Source: Cycas panzhihuaensis (lineage: Eukaryota > Cycadophyta). Taken from it: 64,000 nucleotides of DNA. The position numbers were made by a program, and so were the translations under genes. Shown here piece after piece: positions 11,181 to 23,349 of this stretch. Position 1 is the first letter of the stretch, and every line of letters begins with the position of its first letter. The stretch spans positions 88,729,741 to 88,793,740 of the forward strand of contig CM041465.1 of NCBI GenBank assembly GCA_023213395.1, given 5' to 3'. The notes under the pieces are model-generated. The model worked only from the letters and a program-made list of their open reading frames with translations. It was not told the DNA's origin and did no database searches.

Positions 11181-11935
11181 TGCTTGGAGATTTTCCGAAA
11201 ATAAGATTGTCATTAAATCCTCGAGAAATGTCGCTTTTGGTTCTATATGGGAAATTATTGGGCCACATTGTATATGCCCTGACATCGAAAACAGATCCAA
11301 ACAAAATTAGAGAAATTATAAACTTATAACCAACATCAAATAGTACAAAGATATTAATCTTTTTTGGACACATAGGGTATTATTACCGACTTATAAAAGG
11401 ATTTTCTTATATTGCACACCCTTTAGAAGAATTGCTAAAGAAAGGTGAATTTCACTTGGGAAGACAAATACCAAACAACTTTCGACCACCTTAAAAACAA
11501 ATTACATAACTCGATATTATCCCATCCAGATCGCACTAAAGAATTCCATATCCATATAGACACATCACAAATAGTAATTAGATGTACACTTGCCCAAGAA
11601 GGAAGTCACAAATTAGACTTACCTATTATTTTGCAAGTAGACGTTTGAATAAAGCGTAAAAGAATTATTTGACAACCGAAAGAAAAGCATTATGAATGAT
11701 ATATGTTGTACGTAAGTTTCGACACTATCTCTTAGCAAACTCATTTATATTCTTTGTCGATCACCAAGCTCTTTTGTATATGATCAATAAGCCTAAAATA
11801 CAAGGCGTAATCGAATGAAGGTTGGTGTTGTTGCAAGAATTCAACTTTAAAGTAATAGTCCGCCAGATATACCCAAACGAGAGAAAACCTTCCGTGTAAA
11901 TGATGATTTTCCGATGCTAAACTTTTTCAAATAGT
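11181..11935 (+). pseudogene. Gy2 RT thumb and RNase H remnant
   Basis: Broken frames retain IHIDTSQIVIRCTLAQEG (about 11,550), YLTTERKA (11,670) and FFVDHQALLYMINKP (11,750), blocks typical of Gypsy RNase H. Several frameshifts and stops are present. Confidence 0.75.
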
Positions 11936-11999
11936 CGTAACACTCCCGAGCTACGATGATATAACAAGCTATCTCAATTTGGGTTCATTTCCCAACAAT

Positions 12000-13200
12000 A
12001 TGCCTACACAACAATGCAAAAATCTGATAAAGAAAGCAGCATCCTACCAACTAATAGAAGGACTTCTATACAAACTAGGAAAGATTATGTATTAAGATGT
12101 TGCGTAATGCCGTAAGAAACACTAGCGATACTTGAGGAAGCTCATCAAGGGGTTGTCAGTGGCCATTTAGGCCCTAAAAGTACAGCCAGAAAGATATTAT
12201 TATCTGGATTATGGTAGCCAAAATTATTTAAAGATGCAAAGGAATTTGTTTCTACATGTGATGTTTGTCAACAAATGGGATGGCCTCTGTAGCACGATTT
12301 TATGCCCTTACAACCATCATTGGCTCAAGGAGTTTTTTAACGATGCGACTAGATTTTATTAGACCATTTAAATATGTTACAAGAATGAACCAAGCAAGAT
12401 ATATTATAGTAGCAACAAACTATCTCATAAAGTGGGTCGAGGCAAAGGCACTTCGGGATAATTTGGCACGAAGTACAACTATATTTTATATAAAATATTA
12501 TAACAAGATTTGGTTGTCTCTTGGAATTTGTAAGCGACAGAGGAGCACATTTTATAAATGAAACAATTCATTGTCTAACTCAAGAATTTATTATTACACA
12601 TCACAAATCAACACCCTACTACCCAAGGGCTAACGGGTAAGCAGGATCAAGTAATAAAATAATAATTACAATGTTAACAAAATTGTGTAATGCAAGTAGA
12701 AATGATTAGGCAGAGCAACTCCATTCGGTATTATAGCCTTTTAGGATAGTGTATAAAACTTCAACTGGTCATACACCATTCCAATTGGTATATGGGGTAA
12801 AAGCTGTGTTACTTATTGAATTTATAGTACCAAGCTTAAAAATTGTAGTTCAACAAAAATGGCCCGACATGATAAAGATACAAGATCAGTTAGAAATCAT
12901 TCTCGCCCTGGACAAACGACGACAATATGCACAACGGGTAATGAACTCAATACAACAATGAAAAAGGAATGGCATGATAAGAAATTACATCCCATAATAT
13001 TCAAAGAAGGGATTTGGTTCTTAAATACGATGGTAAATACTTCATAAAACTAGACAAACTTAAGGTTCATTGGCTTGGTCCATTTATAATTAAAACCATC
13101 TTCGTAATGGCTCACGAAATAACGATATCAATGAGAACGGGCAAATAATTATAGTTAATGAATCGAAACTTAAGCCGTATAAGATAAGGATTCAACTTAA
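12000..13200 (+). pseudogene. Gy2 integrase remnant
   Basis: The zinc-binding HHCC part is visible as EEAHQGVVSGHLGPKSTARK and STCDVCQQ (12,130-12,280). Core pieces follow: KWVEAKALRDN (12,430), FVSDRGAHFINETIH (12,520) and THHKSTPYYPRANG (12,595). STGHTPFQLVYGVKAVLLIE (12,755) and a WHDKKLHPIIFKEG-type C-terminal part end the domain near 13,030. Frames change several times. Confidence 0.85.
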
Positions 13201-14500
13201 TGAAGAACAACAAAATAAGGGCAATAAGAGTTCGACAAAATGCCATGTGGAGCAACCAAGACATGATTGCGCAAGATGATTGAGTTTTATGCCATGATCA
13301 ATGGTAATCAATTGGACTCCACATTACGAAGTCGCCATGGCACTGCCTTTACAATTCGCTAAGACCCAAGATCCCATTGGTTATTCGGAGGTTAAAAAGA
13401 AAAAACATTCACCCCATTCAAATTCAAGGACCAATAATTATCATTTAGGGGAAAAAAGAAAGAAAACAAAACCATTTCCCATTTGTGGCTCTCCATCTAT
13501 TTAATTAAATATGGATTTTGAAAGAACCTCTCATGATGTTTTACTTTTGTTAAAAAATGATAATAATAAATAAATTAATTAGTTAATTAAAATATATATA
13601 TACATATATATATATTAAAAAAATAAAGTGGGAGTCATTTTAATGATGTCAACGCGGATTACACTTCACAGATCCAAAGGCCACCTTAATGGCTACTTCA
13701 AATCTCTATAAAATAATAATAATAATAATAAAGAAAAATAAAAATTATTAAAAATTTTAATTTTTTTCTTTCAGCGACGTTGGCGAAGCAATTAATCGAC
13801 CAACCGTTGGCGTAGACCGGAATCGATCGCCAAGACAATGCTGGCGACAAGGCCAATTGGCGGCACAAGCCGATCGGCCAGCTGCACCACAGTAAGCCGG
13901 GCCTGCCGCTACACACGCCGGCCGATCGGACGCAGTCGCTGAATCGCCGACCGCTAGCATAGCCCAACTACACCGCAGACATCCAAGAAGATAGGCACGC
14001 GCATGGTGGCTAATTGGCCGGTAGACGTGGTGGCGCATTTACCACGCGTTAGAAAATTCTGAGAAGTTGGTGGAGACCCGGTGAAGAGTTATCTTTCTTT
14101 TAACAGCCCACCCTAAAATATCGAAAGAAAATCGTGTTAATATTCTCGAACTAGGACGTTGGCATCCACGGAGGATGAGCGGCCACCGCCGATGGCTTCT
14201 TGCGACGACATGCGAACCATCGGAGTTCGAACCATGAAAACAAGTTGATATTTACACATGGGTATTGCCTTCCTATGATACTTACAGGATTTGGTGATGA
14301 ATTAAAATAGGATCGTCAGTACCCTCACAAGTTGCCATTGATTCAAATATAAGCTGATGAATATACTCCAAAAGCAAATTTGTCGTGGACTAGATACTCC
14401 ATGAGTTCGACTTGAGACCTCTTTGATCATTAGATCCAATATGGGGATGGAGGAAACTATGGCTAGAATTGTAAAATATCAAGCTCCCATAGTGTGACCA
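13201..14500. other. Gy2 spacer with AT repeats and a GC-rich block
   Basis: No gene recognised. 13,555-13,630 is an AT-rich run with TATATA repeats and 13,712-13,731 an (AAT)n run. 13,780-14,060 is GC-rich with CCGATCGGC-type words and is unlike its surroundings. It sits between integrase and the extra ORF and may contain an unrecognised small insertion. Confidence 0.4.
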
Positions 14501-14522
14501 TGATTGATTCAAGACGTCATTA

Positions 14523-15260
14523 ATGAACCTTGATTGCAACAAAACCATGGGTGGCCCTTGGTGTGTAAAACCATGGGTAGCCCGGATGTTTGGCTACATT
14601 TTGATTTCTCCACCACTAAAGAGTTTCTTTATCAACAAGCAACAAGAACTCTTCTTTCTTTCATCGGAAGGACTTGAAGGAATTATTAAGGATGATGATA
14701 GGTGCACTATATCCTGCAGCCTACATTATAAGTTTGGATACTGAGGAGGTGTTAACTACAACAATAATGTCCGGATTCGTGAGATTCGCCAAACCACCCT
14801 ACCATTTGTAGAATCATTAGAGAAAATGATCAAGACAAGATCAATATGGAGTCGCCATTTGAGATTGGGGCCACCAAATCATATGGCACCATCGGATTCC
14901 TAGTGCTTCAAAATGGGTGGAACTTAAAGCCAAAGATCGCAATGCTTTACTACGAGAGCAATTGACAAGCGCCAAAGTGGTTCAGCATCATTTTTAATTT
15001 TTCTAAGAATTCCAAGAAACTACAAGACATGTTATAAGGATATAACACGTAGACTAAGTAATCGACAATTAACGACAAAGTTATAAGCATGGAGTCGAGG
15101 ACATAGCAGTTGACATGTGGTTTCCTAAGGAGGGACATGAAGTCAAGAAAGCAGGAATCTAGCGGCGTTAATAAAGGATCGATCATTCGATAATATATCA
15201 AAGAAAATTTCATACTCAAGATGGTGGATGAGGAATTGGAACTCACTTAAAGAACACAAA
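14523..15260 (+). pseudogene. Gy2 possible extra-ORF N-terminal remnant
   Basis: Open pieces such as 14,523-14,741 and 14,910-14,985 are protein-like but broken. No known domain. They may be the front of the acidic/coiled-coil ORF downstream. Confidence 0.3.
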
Positions 15261-15264
15261 CATT

Positions 15265-16261
15265 ATGGTGGTTGTAGTTCTTATGTATACGAAATTACTA
15301 GGGGAACAACGTTGCAATGCACTACCATGGTGGATGGCTTCTTATTTGCAAGGGCTCATGAAGGAACAATATATAATTGGTCGCTTTTATTTCAAAGAAA
15401 ATGAAAACATCTTTACATCGACTCATTACGGAACACTATCCAGTTTTAATTTTACACTGTATTTACTTGGGTTATGCTATGAGGAGTTTCACCTACCATA
15501 GTTAGCTCGGAATCTGACTATTTCATTACTTGCCACATTCCATAAGGATTCCACACTAAAAAAGAACCAACCCAAGATTCTAAAGAATGTCAGAACAAAG
15601 CAAAAGAAGCGGAAAATTGTAATGGTGCAAGGAACAAATGAATCAGATACCTCAGTTGACTCAGATGATTTAGATGAAGATTATGTAGTGGATTACTCGG
15701 ACTTCAGTTCAAGTGGAGGGGAGGACGATGAACTAGACGTGGACAATGAGTCTATACCGGCAAGAGAAGAGCAAGATACGTCTACTGCACCATATTTAAA
15801 TATTCTGGCATCTCCTACTATTAATAGTGAAGTTGCGAGATACGAATTGATGGGAGCAGTAAGTGTAGAGGTCGTAATGCCAGAGCACGAGAATCCACCA
15901 AAACCAAGAAAGGGGGAAAGAATAATAAACCTTATCACTGCATATCAAACAGTATTACAAGTACAAGAATCATTTTTGAAGATGATGGAAGATAATTTTG
16001 AACAATTACGAAAAGAGTTGCAATGAGCAAAAACAATTAGCTTGCGACATGAAAGAATTATTGCAGAAGAAAGAAAAGGAGTATAGTCAGTTATTTAAAG
16101 TAAATGAGGAAATGTACAATCGAGAAATTCATCATATTCAACGGATCAGCACATTGAAAGATCATCTTCGCAGCATTGAAGAACAACTTCGAAGTTCAAA
16201 AGAACATTGTCATCAGAATGAAGAATGGCCCCAAGTTTGGAGCAACGAGTTAAGGAATTAA
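15265..16261 (+). pseudogene. Gy2 extra ORF: acidic and coiled-coil protein after integrase
   Basis: One frame from 15,265 to 16,026 has a single stop at about 15,500. It reads a hydrophobic/aromatic part (ALPWWMASYLQGLMKEQYII), then a basic patch (KKRKIVMVQGTN). It then reads a highly acidic serine/aspartate segment (DSDDLDEDYVVDYSDFSSSG) and a helical tail. A frameshift near 16,000 leads into 15,998-16,258, which reads as coiled coil (KELLQKKEKEYSQLFKVNEE). Some plant Gypsy lineages (Tat/Ogre, Athila) carry an additional ORF outside gag-pol. I cannot assign this one to a family. Function unknown. Confidence 0.6.
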
Positions 16262-16470
16262 TGAGCCAAATCGAGGAAGAAAAAGCATGCTGACAACGAG
16301 TACTTCAATGCGTTGAAATAGTAAGTAGGAGAACCAGTATATGGCGTCAAAAGGCAAGTTCAGACCCACTTTATTCTAGGGCATCTTCAAAGCCAGCCCT
16401 GGGGGAAGCTTCAAATCTACCTACGACTCCAGCTCCGAACACGACTCTTATTCCAGATCAAATAGTAAAC

Positions 16471-16489
16471 CTTGAGCGAGACGCTCAAG
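16471..16489 (+). promoter_or_regulatory. Perfect 8-bp stem hairpin before the Gy2 3' LTR
   Basis: CTTGAGCG and CGCTCAAG around an AGA loop. The polypurine tract and LTR start follow within about 20 bases. It is equivalent to 2161-2180 in Gy1, with the closing pair changed from G-C to C-G. Confidence 0.65.
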
Positions 16490-16493
16490 ACTA

Positions 16494-16509
16494 AAAAGGA
16501 GGGGATAGA
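16494..16509 (+). other. Gy2 polypurine tract
   Basis: AAAAAGGAGGGGATAG-type purine run directly before the TGTTGGG LTR start; it would prime plus-strand DNA synthesis. Confidence 0.7.
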
Positions 16510-16888
16510 TGTTGGGTATCAATTTTGTTAATAATGTCGTAGAAAGGGAGTTAGTTTTGAATTAGTTTAAGTTAGTTATCAAACGACATATGACTGTTCA
16601 AATATGTATATATATGTAATATGAACAAATCTAGGGAGGCGAGGTGGCACATCCTAGCCCAAACATATGGTTCGAACTTGCTTTTAGACGATCATATCCA
16701 GCTTTTGTACATCTGGTTTTAATACAATAAAAGTAATATTGTGCATATTGTGTGTTACTTCGTGACTGTCCATCTTGTGATGATTTGTATGTATATGGTG
16801 TAAATAATGTGGATAGTGTATGTAGTAATGGAGTTGTAACCTTCCTCTCCTTCTTCCCTAGTACGAACTCGAAATTAAGGAGACAACA
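16510..16888 (+). repeat. Gy2 3' LTR (about 379 bp)
   Basis: Starts TGTTGGG after the polypurine tract and ends GGAGACAACA. The last ~112 bp match 3107-3220. An AATAAAAG signal lies at about 16,727. TATATATA follows the end, so a duplication cannot be judged. Confidence 0.8.
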
Positions 16889-19800
16889 TATATATCTATA
16901 TATATATGACAGCTTTGAGCAAAATTATTTATCCAAGAAACGAGAGGGAGGGAGCAAAATGGATAGCTACTAAATAGCATAATCTATCCTTAAACAAAAT
17001 TGAACTAAAAGAAACTATACAAAAGAAGAGTTACAAGTATCACCAAAGGAAAAAAGTTCCCCATTTTTAGTTCCCGAACATTTCAGAGGGTCGTCAAACC
17101 TTGCTCAGATACGATTTGAAGTATTTCTTTTTGAGTTTATCCTTATAAATCAGATAGAAGGAGAATAGACATAACACTTTATTAACTTAGGAGATCAATA
17201 TTGCGTAATAACGCACACAAGAGCACCAAAAGAGAGTATCAAAATACCTTCTTTTAAGAAATGTAAATAATGAACGACTATTATAAGTAAACTCTACCCC
17301 TTAAATAGACAAAAGGAGGATCAATCTTCAATAAGCCTATTGATGGCCCTAATGGCCTTACATGTCATTAATAGGCTTAGTGACTTGTGCATAAAACTTA
17401 ATAGTAAAAATCAACACTTAATCCTTGACGGTTACTCCATGGTGGTGCATCTTCTGCTTAAGAGAATGGATTACATTACAGCCTCTCACAAGAGACCAGT
17501 CTATGCTCCAAAACTTAATTATATGTTTAGTTACATATTTCTACAAACATTAGTCAATCTAAACTTTCATATCATTGGTATCAATTGGAATCTTGGGGCA
17601 CATGTACCTTAAGGTAATTCTAGTGTGCTAAAGAGAACTTGTTGAAAGAGTTCTTTTATAGAATTCATTCTTAGATAAAAAGTCAAAGAGTTCTCTTATG
17701 ATAAGAAATATTTTCTTGATAGAGGATTATGGGTGGGTGCTTTTGAAAAGATATTAACCAAACCTTTTTTTGGTGAGTTGCATAATTAGAACTGCTTCAA
17801 TAATACTCAAATGCCCGAGGCTTTGATATCATTGTTATGAAACATGTTTGCTAGGCTTTCAATTGATAATCAAATAATATAATGTGATTAATTGATAGCA
17901 TAGAAGGCTTCGCATAATCATGCAAAATAAATAATGAAAATATCATATAACAAAGCTTATCTCATAAATAAATCAACCATTATTACAAAAGAAAATGTAT
18001 ACCATATATGTACAAATAAACAAAAAGAATTAAAATGATTGTGTATTGTAGATAGTCAATCAAGAATAAGAAGAGATCATGGTGTAACTCAAAAGTCCAT
18101 CATTATAATTCAATGGCTACTTGTTCATGTTAGCATTTCCACATGCTACAATGTCTAGTCCATCATTTAGCACCTCCATTAATGCCAACATAAAAGCGAT
18201 GGCAAGGTAATATTTTTTAATGCTCCAATCAATGTATTAATCTTTCATGGATCAATCATTCTATAGGGCCATCTTTGAGCATTTATGTTACCTCTTACAC
18301 CTGGCTCTATTGAACCCACCAACAAAAATGAAAGTAGAAGATACTGTGATAAGCATTGCATACACATCCCAACCCCGTGAATAATTAGTTATCATTTCAT
18401 GGGGTCTTGTATGTATTCCTAACTATAGATACCTTGACCATAAAATCTAATCCATCCAATCTCCATGTGAGTCTAATCCATTAGATCCAACAATTAATCA
18501 ATTTAAAGCCTCACAATTTGCAAAAATAACATGCTTCAAGTCTCTTACACGCCACCAAATTTCCAATAAAATAGTATTCACAAGCATTTCAGGTAACCCT
18601 TGCCTATGGTTCTCCATATCACAGTGTTCCCTCTCATTCATGGCCTCTAATCATGTATATATTGTCATCAATGAAATGGCAATATCAATATGATATACGA
18701 TAAGTTCACTTTGTTATTTTTCATTATAAAATACATTTTATATATATGTTCTTCACCACTAAAAAGACATGCATACCTTTTACCGCTATTATTTCATTAA
18801 AAGCATGCATAATTGCAATATCATTTATATTTATGTTATGCATCCATAATAAGTGCAAAAAATATAAAAAGAGATTAGTCCTCAATCCACTAGCTTTTGG
18901 GTTTGAAGTGGATAATAATCATAATCAATAAGCACACTTGGTTAAATCTTAACCATATCACAATTATCAATATCGTTATATATTTCAACCATTTGTTTGT
19001 TTATTCCCAATCATATTTTGGGCTCATACATGGATACTGGCCTCAATTGTATGCATACTGAAGTCTGACTCTACATGCATAAGCCCCATCATTAATGCGC
19101 TATTATTTAGTAATGGTTAAAGTCACATCCTAGCAGTATAAATTTAGTGATATCTCAAAATTCCTCTACCAGAAACACAAGTTTATAAACTCACATTTTT
19201 GTATCCTAAAACTAGGCTTTTAAGTGTAAAATCAATTGTTAAGTATTGTTTTTAATTTGGAATTATAGAGAATTAAAGTATAACCATAAGAATTCTGCCC
19301 ATGATTATTCAACAAAAATCAAAAATCAGATTTCAGCTGTAGAATTTCTATCATGGATTTGGTTTACAATTTTTTTCATTTTTTCATCAAAAAAGCAATA
19401 TTTTATTTCCCTCAATTTCTTTCTAGTCATATTGCTTAACATACAAAGTTATATGGCCTACGTATATGTCTGTTATATGACCTGTCGTGCAACCATACAA
19501 TGTGCAATACAAATGTCATTTGCAATGGCCATATAAACATATTGGACAGTCATTTAGCCTATGAGTGTGGCAATTGTACCATGCACTTATGGGGGTGTAT
19601 GTCCTATTGTACCTACAGCCATATAGACCTCAGGCAATTGTACAACCCACCATAAATGCAACCATACAAGCCTCCCTTTGACCATGTACTCTAAATTTTA
19701 ATTAATATTTTTCACAGGAAAAAAATAAAAAAGAAAAACCCTTCTCATAAATGAATTTTAGAAAATAAATTAATTAAACCTTATAGGGCAAAATTACAGA

Positions 19801-20600
19801 GCTACTTTTTGTACTCTTCTTAGTATTCTTACCTCTCCATGATGTCACCTTGATTGAATAGCTTACTTTGGCTTTAAGCCTTCCAAAGGTTGTATGGTTT
19901 CACAGCTCTCAGATCTGTATGGCTTTCTGAGTTTTATAGCTATCATGATTCTGCAGCTTGCACAACATTTCATGGATAAAGATGATCCCTAGAGTTCTTC
20001 TCAAGCTACTTCACGACTTTTGTGGCTTCACAACTTCATAGCAACCTTAGGGTTTGGCTCATGCTCATTCATAACCCCCGTTAGCCTGGGTCCTCCTCAA
20101 GTACTTCTCAACATGTCGATAAGATGATACTTTTCTTTTAACTCAATGCATACTTATGTAGTAAAATAACCTACCCTTAAGGAAAGATTGTGCATGATAT
20201 TTGTTCAATCATTTGCACCATATCCATAACCCACCTGTAGTGACGTAGTCTAGCTCTCAAAAAAAGGGATGTGAGAAGATTCCATCTCAGTTTACATGCA
20301 AACACTAAATCATAACTTTGAATCTTTTTACATTCAGAAAACTTCGTTCTAAATTAATTTGGTGGCTAATTTCAATCATATAGCAACGGTAATACTTGGA
20401 GATTTGGCACCCGTGTTCTTTATGGAAGATTACAATGGCTCAACCACATGATCATGTTATTTTGGATCAAAGGCCCTGTTTCTACTTTTTCATTAAATGG
20501 GCAGACCGTAGACTTCAGGGTGCTTTCTTCACCCATTATTACCATTTATCATTATGTTGATCTTCTGTGTACCATATATATACTTTTAGTCTCTCATGTA
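16889..20600. other. AT-rich region, nothing recognised
   Basis: Both strands read through with only short ORFs (longest 17,340-17,612 and 19,246-19,536), none with a known motif. Recurrent AATTGTAC and CATATA words occur at 19,480-19,680. I see no LTR pair, PBS or splice-bounded exon. It is downstream of the minus-strand response-regulator gene and may be intergenic or decayed repeats. Confidence 0.5.
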
Positions 20601-21929
20601 CATTAATATATTTTCCTCCCTTTTTTTGTCTTTAATGACCCCCAACCACCTGCCATATGACAGAACAGCAAATCACTGAAAACAAGTGTTGTGTTTGTGT
20701 TAACCAGCACATCAAACCAAGCAAGAAAAAGGACTTACCCTTTTGTTTACTTGTAAAATCAATTTGCTTCTCCTTTACTTGAAAACCCGTCAATATAACA
20801 AGAAAATAATGAACTTTCAAACAACAAAATCAACATTGTGAACCCAACTATTGTCATCCCAATGGATACAGAGAAATTGCCACGCCATCCTTGTGTTACA
20901 GCCTATAATAAAGACTGGCAAAAATTATAGTACCGCAAGCCATCCTTTCTGAAAAATTAGGATATTCGTTTTTGCAATTTGGAAGATTTCAATAAGAATC
21001 TAGTGCAAGAATTTTTTTTTCAAATGGTTGTGTTCAAATATATACCTTTAGAGAGAAAAATAAAGCATCAAAACGTAACCCTGCACAAGTGTAGACAATG
21101 TCTTCTATATGTAAACTGTGCTCAATGGTTCTGAAAATATTACTGCAAATTATTCAATCCCTATGCAAATTAGAATGAGGATCCAGACAATGGACCATCC
21201 GAGCGTAATTAAATGGAAGCACTTATGTTGATATGAGCACACCTGGAGGATGAACTGTGATTGCTAAGCAGAAGCAAATAACACACAAATTTTGAGGATG
21301 GACAACATATCAAGTGTTAGAAAATGAAGAAAGAATGATTTCTCAAAATATTTTCATTATGAAATGCAGGTATGCTTTCATAATAAGAGAATAGTAATTT
21401 TAGGTAGTTACTGACCTAACCCACCCATCACTGCTTATAGCTATAACTACCTGAGATTATATTGAGCCTAACTGACTAAACCCTAATCTAGGTTAGCAGG
21501 CATTACATTAAAGTGTAGACTTGCTAGGGCTATAACTTCAGGTGCGTAACTTATATGCAAGCTATAGTATATTCATGGTACATTATACACCATCCAGCCC
21601 ACCCGTATGAATGAGGAGGGTAACAGAAAGAAACCAGGTGATTGCAGTTAAAGGGAGGCATCACTAGATAACAGAGAGTAGAGAAGAAGGAAAGGCAAGA
21701 GAAAGAAGAGCTTACCTTGAACACTTGCATGGTACCAAAGGTTGGGAAGATATTGAGTGCAAAAAAGAGTGAAAAGGAAAGCTTTCCAAGGCACCAAGAC
21801 AAAACAAATCATTGCCATGCCTGTCTGGACAGCCATGCCCACCCTCCCACCCCACCGAAAACTCTCTCTCTCTCTCGTACACACACACGCACCCACACCA
21901 AAAAGAAAATAGCAAAAAATTTTTGAAAG
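20601..21929. other. Probable 3' flank of the response-regulator gene
   Basis: No coding signal. A CT/AC microsatellite at about 21,860-21,897 (plus strand CTCTCTCTCT then ACACACAC). Base composition is less extreme than further left. Confidence 0.4.
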
Positions 21930-22893
21930 ACTCAAAATTTATTAATAATAAGGAAAAGCACACTTTCTAATGTTTATGACAAAGGCAATCCCAGCATCCT
22001 CCAAAACAACTGAAGACCATAAAAGAATGTACATCAGACCACTCCAATCATCACCACACCCAGGACCATTTCATTTTGTCATGTGTTGCAGTTGGTGTTT
22101 CAGATGATGAAAAGCAAAAACATGCACCTGCTTGCACATGATGCATAACAGCATTACAAGAGAACCAAGTAAAGAAAGAGAAAAATGAACCAAGAAAGTC
22201 AATATGAAGGAATTGTCTCTCCTAGTAGAAGTAGAGAGTTTACACATCAATTGTAGGAACCTCAAAATTAACTCATTTTAAGGCAGCGCCCTCCCGTGAC
22301 TGGAAATAACCACCACCAGATGTCGACCTAATTCATCACTGGAAATTCCTTGCACCCCTGCACTTGGTGTAGGGCAACAGCATTCCAGTGTAGCATGTTT
22401 GCTCCTGCAATTTAGGTATGTTATCCCTCCAGAGGCTTAAAACACATCCCAAGAAGTGCCTCTGGTTGAAAACCATTACATGAATAGATCCATAAGCACT
22501 AAATCACAATTATTTTCTTGGATACAAGGGGTCCTTAAAGCTATTAATTACAAGTACCTCAGTGCAGCAATCCTTGCCCTTTCACACGACTAAACCATGC
22601 AAATCCGTATTCTCTAACAACAAGACTTCTTCAACCAAATAATTATGTGACACACATCAAGAGGTTCCCCGAAGTGCAAGACATGAATATCATGCACTTG
22701 CTCCCCATTTTGCAAAGAAGTCCTTCCATGCTGAAGCAAAGATCTACTCACCAATCCAGACAGCCATTGTCCCTTCATGTTGCTCGCATAAAATAATTTG
22801 TGTCTCTAACCACAAGTCCGAGGCTGTCTGTACTCCTCTGCCCACTTCAAAACTATCATTCTGCTGCCAAGAGTAGCTCTCACACAAACATTT
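21930..22893 (-). other. Possible 3' UTR of the type-B response regulator
   Basis: It follows the TAG stop at 22,896-22,894 on the minus strand. A minus-strand AATAAA at 21,944-21,939 is a candidate polyadenylation signal about 950 nt after the stop. The length and the end are guesses; earlier sites are possible. Confidence 0.35.
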
Positions 22894-22971
22894 CTATTTC
22901 ACATGAATATTATCCAGCTGATACCCATCTATATTGAGTTCACCTTCTGCAAGTCCCGCCCCTTGTTGTTG
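22894..22971 (-). CDS. Type-B response regulator, last coding exon
   Basis: On the minus strand, TGATTTTGCAG is a good acceptor, followed by 26 codons in phase 0 ending at TAG. The peptide (QQQGAGLAEGELNIDGYQLD then NIHVK) matches the conserved C-terminal end of ARR1/ARR2-type proteins, whose ends read like NEFDFDGYSLDNIPV. The acidic/hydrophobic tail is part of the C-terminal transactivation region. It joins the donor after ..LMSLLFKQ (23,350) across a 378-nt intron. It is too short to stand out as an ORF and was found from the splice logic. Confidence 0.85.
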   Translation of the reverse strand, partial: QQQGAGLAEGELNIDGYQLDNIHVK

Positions 22972-23349
22972 CTGCAAAATCACACAACCCTCAAACTAGT
23001 TGGAAAGAGCACAAATCAAAAAGAAAATAAACCCAACTTACACAAAAAATGATGTCATTGATCATCAACAGAATTGTAGAAGCAACATTTCTTTTCAAAC
23101 TATTCTTTTCTAACTCAGCACATTTTACATATATCCATCCCTTTTCAAACTATTCTTGAGATTTTCATTTAAATAAAGTATCTCTCAACTCAACACATTT
23201 TACATTTATCCATCCATCTATTCAAATGACTGCATAAAGAATCTAACACCATGGATCGCACTGTGAACGAGCACATGGACATAGTATTTAACTAAGTGTT
23301 TGCTTTTTTCTCTATTTTGAAAGAGTATCTACTATGGAAGAAAGAAAAC
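22972..23349 (-). other. Last intron of the type-B response regulator
   Basis: 378 nt, starting GTTTTC after AAGCAG and ending TTTTGCAG, both phase 0. No repeat recognised inside. Confidence 0.8.

Larger units (their letters stand above)
3107..16888 (+). mobile_element. Gy2, a decayed Ty3/Gypsy LTR retrotransposon
   Basis: Matching LTR ends at 3220 and 16,888 enclose, in order, gag, zinc knuckles, protease, RT, RNase H, integrase and an extra ORF. This protease-RT-RNase H-integrase order is that of Ty3/Gypsy. A PBS-like GTCGTTGCC follows the 5' LTR (3226-3234), resembling the TGGCGCCGTTGCC primer site common in plant Gypsy elements. A minus-strand Copia (H) is inserted at 5727-10,050. Every ORF has stops or frameshifts, so the copy is old and inactive. 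Confidence 0.8.

Noticed and set aside
19480-19680. Repeat array of AATTGTAC/CATATA words
   Set aside because: The words recur irregularly without a definable unit.
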